Positions 24,597 through 32,435 of a stretch of DNA of 42,455 nt are shown in pieces; position 1 is the first letter of the stretch; each line of letters starts with the position of its first letter. The position numbers and the translations under genes are program-made. Source of the stretch: Candidatus Saccharibacteria bacterium UBA6664 (GTDB lineage: Bacteria; Patescibacteriota; Saccharimonadia; Saccharimonadales; Saccharimonadaceae). Under the pieces are notes generated by a model. The model had not been told where the DNA came from. It worked only from the letters and a program-made list of their open reading frames with translations, and ran no database searches. Location: assembly GCA_002455275.1 (NCBI GenBank), contig DKKO01000001.1, positions 1-42,455 on the forward strand, in the 5' to 3' direction.

Positions 24597-25802
24597 CTAA
24601 AGTGCTGTCGATAGGCCTTTACTTAGATTTCTCACGCCAGATTCAGTGATGAGAATGTCGTCTTCAATACGAAAGCCTAGTTTTTCGTCTGGAATGTAAA
24701 TGCCAGGTTCAACAGTCATTACCATACCAGGTTTAAAATAGCGTGGGGCGCCCAAACTATCGTGAACATCTATGCCGAGGCCATGACCAATAGCGTGGGG
24801 AAAGTATTTGCGTAGTGCTTCGTTATCATCATGTTTTATTAAGTTTACTTCCTTCAATGCCTGCATCATTCGATCGTTAACTTTCGTCATGTACTCTGAC
24901 ACGTCTAAGCCTGGCTGCAGATAGGAGACAATGTCGCGGTGAGCACTCTCAAGCGTCGCATGGATGCTTTGGGCTCTTGCGCTTGCTTTACCTTTTGCAT
25001 ACGTTCGGGAAATATCAGCAGCATAGCCATCGACTCTCGCACCAACATCCAGCAGCACCATGTCTCCAGACTTTAGTTTTGCTGAATTAGCGGTGTAGTG
25101 AAGCGTGCAGGCATTGTGCCCTGCCGCGATTATGGGGTCGTAGGCATGCTCAGCAGCTGCCTCGAATTTAAAATAGTGTGACATATCAGCTTCAATCTCA
25201 TACTCATGCGCATAGGACGGCATTGCCTGTTTTACGTTTGAAAATGCTTGCATCGTTAACTTAACTGCTTTTTCAATTGCTACAATCTCTTCAGTCTGCT
25301 TAATTGCCCTGAGGCTCGCGAGTTCTTTATTACACAGCTGGACGGCGCTAAAAATCCGCTCTAATTCCTGATGCAATTGATGCTGCGCTGGGTTCTGATG
25401 AAAGCTGAAATGGGCTGCGTATTCAGGCTGCGAAACCGTGTGTACAACACTGTGCTTTTTTGCCAACTGGCGCATTTTTGCCTGAGCTTCATCGTGAGTG
25501 ATGACACCATCGACTCCACTTAATTGTTTTGCTACTTTTTCGTCGAGTACGCCATCAAACAAACGGTGCTCCTCGCTAACATCAGGTAGCACTAACCAAG
25601 CCTTATGTGATGTGCCATCAACAATCAACTTCCAATCTGGTTCTTCTATTCCGGTGAGATACCAAAAATTGGCTTCCTGCGTAAATCCAAAGGCCATATC
25701 GTTTTGGCGTTGCATACCGTTGTAGGCTGTTGCAACAATCAAGCCGCCGCCAAGTTTTTCTGCTAATTTTGCGCGGTTGTACTGAAAAAAACTGGCCTTC
25801 AT
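24597..25802 (-). CDS. M24 family aminopeptidase (Xaa-Pro aminopeptidase type)
   Basis: A 401-residue two-domain metallopeptidase. The N-terminal creatinase-like domain contains FGFTQEANFWYLTGIEEPD, as in aminopeptidase P. The catalytic domain carries all ligands: VLLDVGARVDGYAADISRTY (two Asp), HAIGHGLGIDVHD (His), VEPGIYIPD (Glu) and FRIEDDILIT (Glu). It should remove N-terminal residues before proline from peptides in the cytosol. The neighbouring peptide-binding protein suggests a role in peptide nutrition. It starts 8 nt after the uvrC stop. Confidence 0.93.
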   Translation of the reverse strand: MKASFFQYNRAKLAEKLGGGLIVATAYNGMQRQNDMAFGFTQEANFWYLTGIEEPDWKLIVDGTSHKAWLVLPDVSEEHRLFDGVLDEKVAKQLSGVDGVITHDEAQAKMRQLAKKHSVVHTVSQPEYAAHFSFHQNPAQHQLHQELERIFSAVQLCNKELASLRAIKQTEEIVAIEKAVKLTMQAFSNVKQAMPSYAHEYEIEADMSHYFKFEAAAEHAYDPIIAAGHNACTLHYTANSAKLKSGDMVLLDVGARVDGYAADISRTYAKGKASARAQSIHATLESAHRDIVSYLQPGLDVSEYMTKVNDRMMQALKEVNLIKHDDNEALRKYFPHAIGHGLGIDVHDSLGAPRYFKPGMVMTVEPGIYIPDEKLGFRIEDDILITESGVRNLSKGLSTAL

Positions 25803-25810
25803 GGTCTTTA

Positions 25811-27283
25811 CTATAGCACTTGCTTTATCGTACGTGCTAAGCGTGGGCCAACTTCGGCAGCAAGTTCTTCCTCGCTGGCATTTTTAATCGCTCGGACACT
25901 TCCAAATTTTCTGAGCAGCTTTCGCCTAGTTACCGTTCCAACACCTGGAACCGTGTCTAGACTACTCGTTGTCTGGCCTGCGCGCTTTAGTACGCTGTGA
26001 TAGCCGACAGCGAAGCGGTGTGATTCATCACGAACTCGCTGCAACAACTTAATAATATGAGTGTGATGTGGCAAGTTGATTGTTACGAACGTATCACTCG
26101 TTTCGATGCGCCCATCTAGCTCCCCAAGCACCTCCTTGTTTACTAGCAAGTTCGAGCGATTAAAATCAATGATTATCTGTTCATATCTTTTTGCCAATCC
26201 CACAAATGGTATGGTACTCCCCGCAGCGTCACGTGCCTTCAGCGCTGCATCAAGCTGACCTTTGCCGCCGTCAATTACCACCAGGTCTGGGACTCCCCAT
26301 AACGCTTGGTTTTTGTTGCTCATGCGTCGCGAGATAGTTTCATTCATGTTCGCAAAGTCGTTATTACGTTCAACTTTCGTTTTGAATTTGCGATAGTTTG
26401 CTTTGTCCGCAACGCCATTGCTAAAAACCACCATGCTTGCGACTACATTCGTTCCACTCATATGACTAATGTCGAAACCTTCAATACGCTTTGGCGGTTC
26501 TTTTAGCCCCAGCAATCTAGCCAAGTCGTTCAATGCCGTATCTTTTGATATATCTAGATACTCAGCATCACCAAACATAACTCGCTGCTGCAGCTGCTTC
26601 ATCGCCATCAGTTTGTTGCGATATGCCGCAGCCAATTCAAAGTCCTCTGCCTTTGCAGCTTGCTTCATCTCAACTTCAAGCTCGCGCGTTATCGCTACAC
26701 GATTGCCTTTTATGTAGCTCATGAGTTTTCGTAGACTCTGCAAATAGGCCTCGCGTCCATCACTCCTACGAGGACTCAACCCAAGTTCCTCGTCTAATCT
26801 AGACGATTCTTTGCCGGGCATTTTGGTATAATACGGAAATATTCGCCGCAAATAGCGCAGTGCTTTTTTAACCGCATAGCCATTATAGAAGGGCCCGATG
26901 TATTCGGCTCCATCATCTGTCGGATTGCGAGTAAAGCTTACGTGGGGCCATTCGCTTTTCATGTCGATGCGTACAAACAACTGGCTTTTATCATCACGCA
27001 GCAGCACATTGTAACGCGGCATGTAGCGTTTTATCATTTCGCCTTCTAAGAACAGTGCGTCAATCTCGCTCTCTGTTTCTATCCAATCTGTATCATGAAT
27101 CTCACTAACCAGTGCATAGGTTTTCGCATCGCGTGAACGTGAATTTTGAAAATACTGTCGAACTCTATTTTTCAATACCGCGGCTTTACCGACGTATATA
27201 ACCTCACCCGATTTAGACTTATGAAAATACACTCCCGGTGTTATCGGTAGTGTTTGGAGCTTAGATTTTAGTCGATCATTCAC
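25811..27283 (-). CDS. uvrC: Excinuclease subunit UvrC, shortened and cysteine-free
   Basis: UvrC makes both incisions in nucleotide excision repair. The GIY-YIG domain (PGVYFHKSKSGEVIYVGKA, about 16-34), the UvrB-binding UVR motif (about 205-230), the RNase H-like nuclease (FDISH with Asp271, VVIDGGKGQL, RDESHRFAVGYH) and the C-terminal helix-hairpin-helix (VPGVGTVTRRKLL) are all present. At 490 residues it is about 110 shorter than E. coli UvrC: the segment between the UVR motif and FDISH is about 30 residues instead of about 140. The protein has no cysteine at all, so the four cysteines that hold a [4Fe-4S] cluster in E. coli UvrC are missing. The start is GTG at 27283. Confidence 0.95.
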   Translation of the reverse strand: MNDRLKSKLQTLPITPGVYFHKSKSGEVIYVGKAAVLKNRVRQYFQNSRSRDAKTYALVSEIHDTDWIETESEIDALFLEGEMIKRYMPRYNVLLRDDKSQLFVRIDMKSEWPHVSFTRNPTDDGAEYIGPFYNGYAVKKALRYLRRIFPYYTKMPGKESSRLDEELGLSPRRSDGREAYLQSLRKLMSYIKGNRVAITRELEVEMKQAAKAEDFELAAAYRNKLMAMKQLQQRVMFGDAEYLDISKDTALNDLARLLGLKEPPKRIEGFDISHMSGTNVVASMVVFSNGVADKANYRKFKTKVERNNDFANMNETISRRMSNKNQALWGVPDLVVIDGGKGQLDAALKARDAAGSTIPFVGLAKRYEQIIIDFNRSNLLVNKEVLGELDGRIETSDTFVTINLPHHTHIIKLLQRVRDESHRFAVGYHSVLKRAGQTTSSLDTVPGVGTVTRRKLLRKFGSVRAIKNASEEELAAEVGPRLARTIKQVL

Positions 27284-27312
27284 CTATATAGTATACGATG
27301 CAAGTCGTTGGA

Positions 27313-27651
27313 TTATCTATTCAACTGTTCGACTCTAAAACGCACAACTTTTCGCACTAATTCTACAGGAAATGTTTGGTTGTGCGGAAATTGAACAGAA
27401 CCCTTGCCTTGCTTGTACTTAGAAAATTCTTTTTTGAAAGCTTCGTGACCATTTGGCGTTGCGTATAAACCGATATGATCCTTAAATCCACCAAAGTATA
27501 TAAGTGGTCTGTTGTTAAGCTTATATCCGATCAGACCGTAACTGATAGATTCTACAGCTGATGGTGACAGTTCTTTCACAATACCCCGCGCCTGTTCAAG
27601 ACGATTCCGTGCTTCGCCATCAAAGTTTAATAAGTATTCATCGACTGTCAT
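27313..27651 (-). CDS. DUF1801/YdhG-like protein
   Basis: A 112-residue protein with the DUF1801 pattern: VDEYLLNFDGEARNRLEQAR, then ESISYGLIGYKLNNRPLIYFGGFKDHIGLYA in broken form, and FPVELVRKVVRFRVEQL at the end. The fold is shared with the YdhG/frataxin-like (CyaY) iron chaperones, but function is unproven. The ATG at 27651 is chosen because GGAGGA lies 5 nt upstream; a frame extension to 27699 lacks support. It is the first gene after uvrC and appears to be a single transcription unit. Confidence 0.88.
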   Translation of the reverse strand: MTVDEYLLNFDGEARNRLEQARGIVKELSPSAVESISYGLIGYKLNNRPLIYFGGFKDHIGLYATPNGHEAFKKEFSKYKQGKGSVQFPHNQTFPVELVRKVVRFRVEQLNR

Positions 27652-27750
27652 TTTTGTCCTCCAGTGTTTGCCTAGTCTGGTTATATCATTAGTATACAAG
27701 CAGTCTTAATTTGGGTGTATACTTGTTTCAACATCATAAAGGAGGTGTGT

Positions 27751-28182
27751 ATGGAACTTTTACAAACAGTATTCAGCGATGTCAATTGGTGGGTCGTGCT
27801 GGTAGCAGTGCTCTCGACGATGCCGGTTGGCTACTTATGGTACGACCTAAAAATGGGCTTTGGCAAAAAATGGTCAAAACTTGTAGGTGTAACAGAGAAG
27901 CAGATGAATGATTCATCCGACATGGGTAAAACGTTCGGCGTAATGCTATTCGTATCTCTTCTTACCGCACTCCTCCTCAATCTATTACTTAAAGAATACG
28001 CAGTGACTGACTTTGTAGACGGCCTTGTGTTCGGTGCTGTTGTTGGCTTAGTGCTTCGTGGTGGCGCGCACTTTATTCACAATGGTTTTGCAAAGCGCTC
28101 ACTTGAACTATCGTGGATAGACGCGGGTCACGATATGGTTTCTGTTGCAGTAATGGCAGCTATTCTTGCCGTTTGGGGCTAG
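27751..28182 (+). CDS. DUF1761 family membrane protein
   Basis: A 143-residue protein with four predicted membrane helices (about 12-30, 53-73, 84-103, 121-141) and the DUF1761 features: an N-terminal NWWVVLVAVLSTMPVGYLWY, then GKKWSKLVG and a C-terminal DAGHDMVSVAVMAAIL. The family has no known activity. The ATG at 27751 has AAGGAGGTG 4-5 nt upstream, one of the strongest Shine-Dalgarno sites in the window. It ends with CTAG, sharing bases with the convergent thioredoxin stop. Confidence 0.88.
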   Translation: MELLQTVFSDVNWWVVLVAVLSTMPVGYLWYDLKMGFGKKWSKLVGVTEKQMNDSSDMGKTFGVMLFVSLLTALLLNLLLKEYAVTDFVDGLVFGAVVGLVLRGGAHFIHNGFAKRSLELSWIDAGHDMVSVAVMAAILAVWG

Positions 28183-28517
28183 CGAGCCAAGGCTGCTTTT
28201 ACTTCTTGCTCAAGCACTGGAGCTGGTCGCAGACCTATCAGCTCGTCAACGACTTTGCCGTTTTTAAATAATTGCATGTTTGGTATGCCCTGCACGCCGT
28301 ATTCGGCGGCGAGTTGGTTGTTCTCTGGTGACTCTTCAACGTTTACCTTGACGACATCAATGTCGCTGTCCATTGTTTTAGCAATCGACTCGAGCGCCGG
28401 TGCCATCATCCTACAGGGCGCGCACCAAGCAGCCCAAAAATCAACTAGCACTAGTTTGTCGCTTTTAAGAACCTTCTCGTCAAATTCTTTTTTGGTGAGT
28501 GTGTTAAATAATGCCAT
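28179..28517 (-). CDS. trxA: Thioredoxin
   Basis: A 112-residue thioredoxin with active site WCAPC (31-35; the usual form is WCGPC) and the cis-Pro loop GVQGIPNMQLF. The flanking VLVDFWAAW and APALESIAK elements are standard. It reduces disulfides in cytosolic proteins. The Gly to Ala change in the active site is found in some functional thioredoxins. It lies 9 nt downstream of the Fur-family regulator on the same strand, so it is likely controlled with it. An AGGAGG site precedes the ATG. Confidence 0.97.
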   Translation of the reverse strand: MALFNTLTKKEFDEKVLKSDKLVLVDFWAAWCAPCRMMAPALESIAKTMDSDIDVVKVNVEESPENNQLAAEYGVQGIPNMQLFKNGKVVDELIGLRPAPVLEQEVKAALAR

Positions 28518-28526
28518 TCTTCCTCC

Positions 28527-28922
28527 TTATGAAATCCATGCTTTCTTACAATTTCCACACGTTCCGCTTACCGCTAGTGGGCCGCTTACCGAACAGTCGC
28601 CAACGTTACACTGAATGATTGAACGACAGGCATGCGGAATTGCAATGTCTTTTACCAAATCACATAGTCCACACACAAAATGGTCGTGTGGCTCGGTGTT
28701 AATGTCGTAGCGACACGAGCCATCGCTCGCCTTGGGTGCCCTACCGATCTCTCCATCTTCATAAAGACGTTGCGTCACTCTGTGTATGGTAGTAGCGCTC
28801 ACTGTAGGAAATTCTTCACGCAATGCCAATACAATTTCTGCGTTTGTCGCGTGACCTCGCAGGCGAATTACCTTCATCACCCCTGTTACATATTTTGTTG
28901 TTCGGCGATCTGCTAGCTGCAT
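28527..28922 (-). CDS. Fur/PerR-family metal or peroxide-sensing repressor
   Basis: A 131-residue regulator. The winged helix spans about 1-65, with recognition helix around SATTIHRVTQRLYEDG. The dimerisation domain has HDH (79-81) for metal sensing and two CxxC pairs (CGLC at 84-87, CGNC at 122-125) for a structural zinc. This fits PerR or Fur/Zur; which metal is sensed cannot be told. A perfect 15-bp palindrome overlaps its own promoter, so it probably represses itself. It is followed by thioredoxin and divergent from a rhodanese, which suggests redox control. The -10 box lies 6 nt before the ATG. Confidence 0.93.
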   Translation of the reverse strand: MQLADRRTTKYVTGVMKVIRLRGHATNAEIVLALREEFPTVSATTIHRVTQRLYEDGEIGRAPKASDGSCRYDINTEPHDHFVCGLCDLVKDIAIPHACRSIIQCNVGDCSVSGPLAVSGTCGNCKKAWIS

Positions 28923-28928
28923 ACTATT

Positions 28929-28969
28929 ATTGTAAACCGTTTACATTAATAACGCAATCGTGTTACAAT
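28929..28969. promoter_or_regulatory. Fur-type operator shared by divergent fur and rhodanese promoters
   Basis: The 7-1-7 palindrome TGTAAACCGTTTACA lies at 28931-28945. Minus strand (fur): TTGCGT at 28952-28957, 17-nt spacer, TACAAT at 28929-28934. Plus strand (rhodanese): TTTACA at 28940-28945, 18-nt spacer, TACAAT at 28964-28969. The palindrome thus overlaps the fur -10 box and the rhodanese -35 box. Confidence 0.75.
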
Positions 28970-28993
28970 TTTTGTACTAACTATGGAGGACTT

Positions 28994-29362
28994 ATGAGAC
29001 TAGCAATCGGAGCAATTATTGTCATCGTTATTCTTTTGGGAGTTACGCTACTAAGTGGAGGGTCAAAATCTGCACAGACAACTCAATTAAAGCTTGAAGC
29101 TGATGCGGTGATATATGACGTACGAACACCAGAGGAGTATGCGGCTGGACATGCCAAGAACGCAAAGTTACTGCCACTTTCAGATATTCAGGAGGGGGCG
29201 TTGCCCACTGAAGATAAAAACACCGCGATCGCAGTATACTGTCGAAGTGGTAATAGGTCTGGGCAGGCCACTGCACTTCTTAAAAAAGCAGGTTTTACAA
29301 ACATCACGGACATTGGCGCATATAGTAACTTAAGGAAGTACCGAATCGAAACCACCAGCTAG
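28994..29362 (+). CDS. Membrane-anchored rhodanese-domain protein
   Basis: A 122-residue protein with an N-terminal membrane helix (about 3-22) and one rhodanese domain. The CH-A motif is VIYDVRTPEEYAAGHAKNA and the active-site loop is CRSGNRSG, with the cysteine that carries persulfide. The domain therefore faces the outside. Single-domain rhodaneses transfer sulfane sulfur or act in redox signalling. ATG at 28994 has GGAGGA just upstream; a longer frame to 28823 is antisense to the fur gene and is rejected. It is divergent from fur across a shared operator, so a thiol or peroxide response is plausible. Confidence 0.9.
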   Translation: MRLAIGAIIVIVILLGVTLLSGGSKSAQTTQLKLEADAVIYDVRTPEEYAAGHAKNAKLLPLSDIQEGALPTEDKNTAIAVYCRSGNRSGQATALLKKAGFTNITDIGAYSNLRKYRIETTS

Positions 29363-30138
29363 TTTTTGGGCGGAAGTGGAGCTAATACACTTGTACGCCT
29401 CTTGTAATCAGCCCAACCTGGCTTGCTGGAAGCTCTTCTTTCAGCAGGTGGTACGCCAGAAACAAAACAAATGAGCAGCGTAAGTACCAGAGGGCCAGCA
29501 AAGCCGATGATTGGCCAAGCGCTACCAACAGCAATCAGGGCTATTCCCCACCACTGTAATAACTCACCAAAGTAATTTGGGTGCCGACTGTAACGCCATA
29601 GCCCTGTTTGCATTAGTTTACCTTGATTGTCTTTGTTTTGAATGAAATGTTTGAGCTGAGCATCGCTAACGGATTCAAAGATAAAACCAACTGCCCATAC
29701 GACAACGCCCAGCGCGAGAAATGTGGTGCTATACGATTGACTCGCTACGATTGCCACTACCGGTATGCTCACCAGCCCTGCCAGTAGAGCTTGTATTACG
29801 TACACTCTGGCAAAAACCTGGAGGTTGAGGTATTTTTTTGGCCATTTTTTCATTAGTTCATTGTAGCGTGGATCTTGTTCAGGCGATGCCAAGAACCTAC
29901 GAAAAATATGCCAAAATAGCCGTAATGCCCACACCGTAACCAGTAGGATAGTTACGCTACTGGCTAGGTTCAGTGAACCTACTTGCAATGCTGCTTCGAG
30001 CGCAATCACAACGAACACCGGACCCCAAAAAGAATCAATTAAGTCAACGCGTTTTAGCCATATCGCGGCTGCAAATACCACACATAAGAATAAGATTGCT
30101 GCACCAACGCTACCGATTAAAATATCTATGAAAACCAT
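29359..30138 (-). CDS. DUF1295 / steroid 5-alpha-reductase-like membrane protein
   Basis: A 259-residue integral membrane protein of the DUF1295 family, related to isoprenylcysteine methyltransferases and 5-alpha-reductases. The C-terminal motif LWRYSRHPNYFGELLQWWG (in two parts) is the family signature and probably binds NADPH or SAM. Six or more helices are predicted. The substrate is unknown. ATG at 30138 is used because the upstream frame overlaps the DUF2177 gene out of frame. The start lies 13 nt inside DUF2177, implying a two-gene unit. The stop shares CTAG with the convergent rhodanese gene. Confidence 0.9.
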   Translation of the reverse strand: MVFIDILIGSVGAAILFLCVVFAAAIWLKRVDLIDSFWGPVFVVIALEAALQVGSLNLASSVTILLVTVWALRLFWHIFRRFLASPEQDPRYNELMKKWPKKYLNLQVFARVYVIQALLAGLVSIPVVAIVASQSYSTTFLALGVVVWAVGFIFESVSDAQLKHFIQNKDNQGKLMQTGLWRYSRHPNYFGELLQWWGIALIAVGSAWPIIGFAGPLVLTLLICFVSGVPPAERRASSKPGWADYKRRTSVLAPLPPKN

Positions 30139-30527
30139 TGTTGTACAACCCAAAACGTCACTACACTTACCACGCCAGTAAGTAGTGCGCCCCAAATCAT
30201 ATCGATAATCACAATCTTCACTGGCCAATCTTTTAACGTAGCAAGGTTCGTTAAGTCGTAGGTCGCGTAGGCAACAAAACCAAATAGTGCGCCGTAGCCG
30301 AGTGCGTATTGCCATGAGTCCTTTTCAAGCGCTGGATTCACCGCAAACATCAAGATTCCCACTACATAAATGACGTAAAACGCCACCGCGGCCACCATGT
30401 TAGGTTTTTCTAGCAGTAATTTTCCTAATTCACTTCGATACAGCTGTTTGGCAATAACACCAAGCCATATGCCATCTATGACTCCCATTACCCCACCAGC
30501 AATTAGTAGCTTAAGTAGTATGTCCAT
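30126..30527 (-). CDS. DUF2177 family membrane protein
   Basis: A 133-residue protein with four predicted helices. GVIDGIWLGVIAKQLYRSELGKLL near the N-terminus and YATYDLTNLATLKDWP in the third quarter are the DUF2177 signatures. The family is often encoded beside DUF1295 and cyclopropane or desaturase-type lipid genes, which points to lipid metabolism, but no activity is known. It overlaps the DUF1295 gene by 13 nt. The ATG at 30527 lies 30 nt from the next gene upstream. Confidence 0.88.
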   Translation of the reverse strand: MDILLKLLIAGGVMGVIDGIWLGVIAKQLYRSELGKLLLEKPNMVAAVAFYVIYVVGILMFAVNPALEKDSWQYALGYGALFGFVAYATYDLTNLATLKDWPVKIVIIDMIWGALLTGVVSVVTFWVVQQWFS

Positions 30528-30556
30528 GGATAGAGTATAGCATTTTACCGGCGTCG

Positions 30557-30802
30557 TTAGGTAGAGCGAAGCTTCTGTAGTTCATGAGCAAGCTTCAAAA
30601 CTTTCGTTCCATTGGCCTGCTCAATAATAATCGCCGGGTCTTCGACGCTACCGTTTCGAGTAATCATTTTACCTTTTGTTTGTATGTATGTTTTTTCAGG
30701 TCGTACATCTACTACCTTGCCTTGGGCAATTCCATTTCCCCATTTCCATCCAACGTAATCATCCCGCTCAATCACTCGCCCGGTGCTCCGTGTTTGTACC
30801 AT
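30557..30802 (-). CDS. DUF2945 (TUDOR-like) small protein
   Basis: An 81-residue protein with the DUF2945 pattern: DYVGWKWGNGIAQGKVVDV, then GSVEDPAIIIEQANGTKVLKLAHEL in pieces. The family, annotated as a hypervirulence-associated TUDOR-domain protein, is a small SH3-like barrel of unknown role. Its start lies 31 nt inside the end of the upstream Nudix gene, so translation is probably coupled. Confidence 0.88.
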   Translation of the reverse strand: MVQTRSTGRVIERDDYVGWKWGNGIAQGKVVDVRPEKTYIQTKGKMITRNGSVEDPAIIIEQANGTKVLKLAHELQKLRST

Positions 30803-31356
30803 GCACTCTTACTTTTAGGCTTCTCGAGCGAGAAATGCGTCGCATCTACCCGAACATAGCTGTGTAAATGTGCTAGTAAGAATTTATATATTTCATAGAC
30901 GTCTTTGAGCGCTTCACCACTTTTGGCGGCCTCTTCCAGCTCTGAAAGGCTTAGCCAGCGAATATCGGATGATTCATCGCTGCCCATTGTTCCTTGCGGA
31001 AGGCTATTAGCAATAAATCCGTAACATGAATCTGAGTGAAAGTGGTCGTTGCCAACATTATGCGTATTCGTACTAAACGGCGTTGGATGGAGCACATTTC
31101 CCGTATCTGCTACCTCGTCTTTGGTGAACTGAAGAAGAGTTAGCTCTGAAAGTTGGTAGCCACTTTCTTCTTCAATTTCGTGAGCCATCGTTTGCCAAGG
31201 AGTTTCATGTAGCTCTATATGACCCCCGATTTGCATCAGCTTCTCAATTTTTTTATGAAAATGTACCATACATTTCCATTCGCCACCCTCTTCACGCACG
31301 ATATAGGCACTCACTGTCATATCGTGCTGGCCCGGCTCTGTGTGTATGTGTGGCAT
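30772..31356 (-). CDS. Nudix hydrolase
   Basis: A 194-residue Nudix protein. The box begins GGHIELHE and ends HEIEEESGY; the canonical Arg of REUXEEXG is His, while the metal-binding Glu residues are kept. HFHKKIEKLMQIGGHIE resembles the group of Nudix enzymes related to NUDT or ADP-ribose pyrophosphatases. The substrate is unknown. ATG at 31356 overlaps the trhO stop by 1 nt (TAATG); a start 36 nt upstream would overlap trhO more and has no clear site. Cotranscribed with trhO and DUF2945. Confidence 0.88.
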   Translation of the reverse strand: MPHIHTEPGQHDMTVSAYIVREEGGEWKCMVHFHKKIEKLMQIGGHIELHETPWQTMAHEIEEESGYQLSELTLLQFTKDEVADTGNVLHPTPFSTNTHNVGNDHFHSDSCYGFIANSLPQGTMGSDESSDIRWLSLSELEEAAKSGEALKDVYEIYKFLLAHLHSYVRVDATHFSLEKPKSKSAWYKHGAPGE

Positions 31357-32261
31357 TAGGCTACCGCTTTTGCGTGCTCTTTTTCGCGACACTCATCCGT
31401 GTGGAATAGTAGGTCGGGATTTTGTTTGCAGGTTTCGCATATCAGCACAAGCTCATTGCATTCGGCGTGAGCACAATTTTCAAAGTTACTGGTTTTGCCG
31501 GCACAATGCGTGCACTCGCCAATTGTTTTTGTGTGGTCTGAAAAATTCACCGTCATGCGATCATCAAATACGCGTAAAGAGCCTTCCCACAGACCATCGT
31601 CGCCATAAGCTTCCCCATACTTCACAATGCCACCATCGATTTGGTACACATCATTGAAACCACGTTTCTTCATCATAGCTGAAATAACTTCGCAGCGAAT
31701 ACCGCCCGTACAATAGGTAATGATTTTCTTGCTTTTGATGTCGTCGTATTTATCGCTTTCTAGCTCGGCTATAAAATCTCGACTCGTATTGGTGTTTGGA
31801 ACAATCGCATTTTTGAATTTACCAATCTTGGCTTCGTGTGCATTTCGGCCATCGAAAAATACCACATCGTCACCATATTTTTCTATCATTTCGTTCACCT
31901 GCTTCGGCTTAAGGTGCTTACCGCCGCCAATCACGCCGTTTTCGTCAACTTCAAATTCGTCGTCTGAATTTTTAAAGCCGACTAGCTCGCGCCGTGACTT
32001 CACGCTCATACGCGGGAAATCATCGCGACTTCCGTCGCTCCATTTAAATACAATATCTTTGAAACCTGGGTATTGCTTAGTGGCCTTAACATAGGCCTTT
32101 AGGTCGTTCATATCGCCACCAACTGTTCCATTTAGGCCGTGTCGACTTACCAATATGCGGCCTTTTAGGTTCAGGCTGTCACACAGTGTCTTTTGCCACA
32201 ACTTCACTGCTTCTGGGTCAGAAATTGGGGTGAACTTATAATACAATAGGATTTTTTCCAT
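31356..32261 (-). CDS. trhO: tRNA uridine(34) hydroxylase TrhO (rhodanese family)
   Basis: TrhO hydroxylates U34 in a group of tRNAs, the first step to 5-oxyacetyluridine-type modification. The N-terminal acylphosphatase-like domain (LLYYKFTPISDPEAV, HGLNGTVGG) is followed by the rhodanese domain with the active-site loop CTGGIRCE. The C-terminal region carries about nine cysteines (CTHC, CAHAEC, CETC, DEC), a probable zinc site found in the longer family members. The length of 301 residues is normal. The ATG has no Shine-Dalgarno; a perfect promoter puts the start of transcription beside the ATG. Confidence 0.95.
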   Translation of the reverse strand: MEKILLYYKFTPISDPEAVKLWQKTLCDSLNLKGRILVSRHGLNGTVGGDMNDLKAYVKATKQYPGFKDIVFKWSDGSRDDFPRMSVKSRRELVGFKNSDDEFEVDENGVIGGGKHLKPKQVNEMIEKYGDDVVFFDGRNAHEAKIGKFKNAIVPNTNTSRDFIAELESDKYDDIKSKKIITYCTGGIRCEVISAMMKKRGFNDVYQIDGGIVKYGEAYGDDGLWEGSLRVFDDRMTVNFSDHTKTIGECTHCAGKTSNFENCAHAECNELVLICETCKQNPDLLFHTDECREKEHAKAVA

Positions 32262-32269
32262 CAGAGGTA

Positions 32270-32298
32270 ATTATAGCAATATTTGACTTTTTTGTAAA
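32270..32298 (-). promoter_or_regulatory. Leaderless trhO promoter
   Basis: Minus-strand TTTACA (32293-32298), 17-nt spacer, TATAAT (32270-32275), then 8 nt to the ATG at 32261. It overlaps the divergent ABC exporter promoter. Confidence 0.75.
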
Positions 32299-32311
32299 AA
32301 TTTGATATAAT
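32283..32311 (+). promoter_or_regulatory. Promoter of the heterodimeric ABC exporter operon
   Basis: TTGACT (32283-32288), 17-nt spacer, TATAAT (32306-32311): near-perfect sigma70 type. The predicted leader is about 118 nt. Its -35 box lies in the spacer of the trhO promoter. Confidence 0.8.
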
Positions 32312-32342
32312 TAAATTTTGAATGTGTTACACTAGTACTACT

Positions 32343-32414
32343 ATGAAGCATACGCTTCCTCTATTCGCTCACGTTTGGACGAGCCAAACCACTAGCGACA
32401 TAAACATCGTATAA
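32343..32414 (+). CDS. Possible 23-residue leader peptide
   Basis: ATG at 32343 opens a 23-codon frame (starting MKHTLPLFAHVWTS) that ends in TAA 22 nt before the ABC exporter start, inside the predicted leader. A hairpin GTTTGG/CCAAAC (32373-32378 and 32384-32389) lies within it. No Shine-Dalgarno is present, and chance cannot be excluded. Confidence 0.3.
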   Translation: MKHTLPLFAHVWTSQTTSDINIV

Positions 32415-32435
32415 TATTTACTAAAGGAGTTTGCT

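Noticed and set aside
28823..28993. In-frame N-terminal extension of the rhodanese gene
   Set aside because: It runs antisense through the fur gene and lacks a start site, while ATG 28994 has a strong Shine-Dalgarno and begins a normal membrane helix.
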